A stretch of DNA of 5,035 nucleotides from Rhizobiaceae bacterium (GTDB lineage Bacteria; Pseudomonadota; Alphaproteobacteria; Rhizobiales; Rhizobiaceae): contig JAGWJK010000420.1 in the NCBI GenBank assembly GCA_028865845.1, forward strand, positions 1 through 5,035, read 5' to 3'. The notes beneath the pieces are model-generated. The model was given only the letters and a program-made list of their open reading frames with translations, was not told where the DNA came from and searched no databases. Both the position numbers and the translations under genes were made by a program. This document shows positions 4,977 through 5,035 of this stretch, piece by piece (the first letter of the stretch is position 1; every line of letters starts with the position of its first letter).

Positions 4977-5035
4977 ATGCGTACTCTTATCACGACCCTC
5001 ATGGTCTCCGCTCTGGCTCTTGGTGGCTATTCCGC
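4977..5035 (+). CDS. N-terminus of an exported protein, possibly a RopB/Omp25-type outer membrane protein
   Basis: Only 19 full codons are inside the window: MRTLITTLMVSALALGGYS. This is a signal peptide start, with a short basic n-region (MR) and a hydrophobic core; the cleavage site is not reached. Rhizobial outer membrane beta-barrel proteins of the RopB/Omp25 family begin with very similar leaders, and the strong Shine-Dalgarno and long AT-rich upstream region fit an abundant envelope protein. From memory, ropB-like genes can lie near uvrC in Sinorhizobium, which I could not check. Export is well supported; the family is a guess from the leader and context, and other secreted proteins share such leaders. 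Confidence 0.6.
   Translation, partial: MRTLITTLMVSALALGGYS

Noticed and set aside
1..5035. Novel defence, mobile or biosynthetic system
   Set aside because: All long genes are recognisable housekeeping enzymes or transport/envelope proteins; there is no transposase, integrase, toxin-antitoxin pair, CRISPR-like array or retron-like element visible.

Overview
The window looks like chromosomal DNA of a Rhizobiaceae-type alphaproteobacterium (Rhizobium, Sinorhizobium or Agrobacterium relatives). This rests on GC-rich coding sequence, alphaproteobacterial PgsA, UvrC and MoaE/MoaD proteins, and intergenic palindromic repeats of the kind typical of rhizobial genomes. No species is named because no search could be run.

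Layout from left to right. Positions 2-172 hold the 3' end of a plus-strand membrane protein, probably a LivH-type branched-chain amino acid ABC permease. A composite palindromic repeat (171-269) fills the gap to the convergent minus-strand block. That block, read right to left, is pgsA (1595-1008), moaD (1008-754) and moaE (744-271). A 211-bp gap (1596-1806) follows, with a second copy of the repeat core, a 9-bp inverted repeat and a possible promoter. Next come uvrC (3849-1807) and, overlapping it by 4 bp, an upstream short-chain reductase gene (4613-3846). An AT-rich divergent region (4614-4976) separates these from the start of a plus-strand exported protein at 4977, possibly a RopB/Omp25-type outer membrane protein.

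The genes are mostly housekeeping. PgsA makes phosphatidylglycerophosphate for membrane lipids. MoaD and MoaE form molybdopterin synthase. UvrC is the dual-incision nuclease of nucleotide excision repair. The reductase carries the Asp/Tyr/Lys catalytic spacing and other marks of the pteridine reductase (PTR1/FolM) branch of the SDR superfamily, so a role in reducing a pterin is the most specific hypothesis available. All five genes run the same way and are probably two operons, SDR-uvrC and pgsA-moaD-moaE, possibly with read-through.

I found no CRISPR array, transposase, RNA gene, or evidence of an undescribed multi-gene system. The points most worth a second look are the PTR1-like reductase coupled to uvrC, the four successive inverted repeats in the divergent promoter region, and the repeat copies bounding the pgsA-moaD-moaE block.
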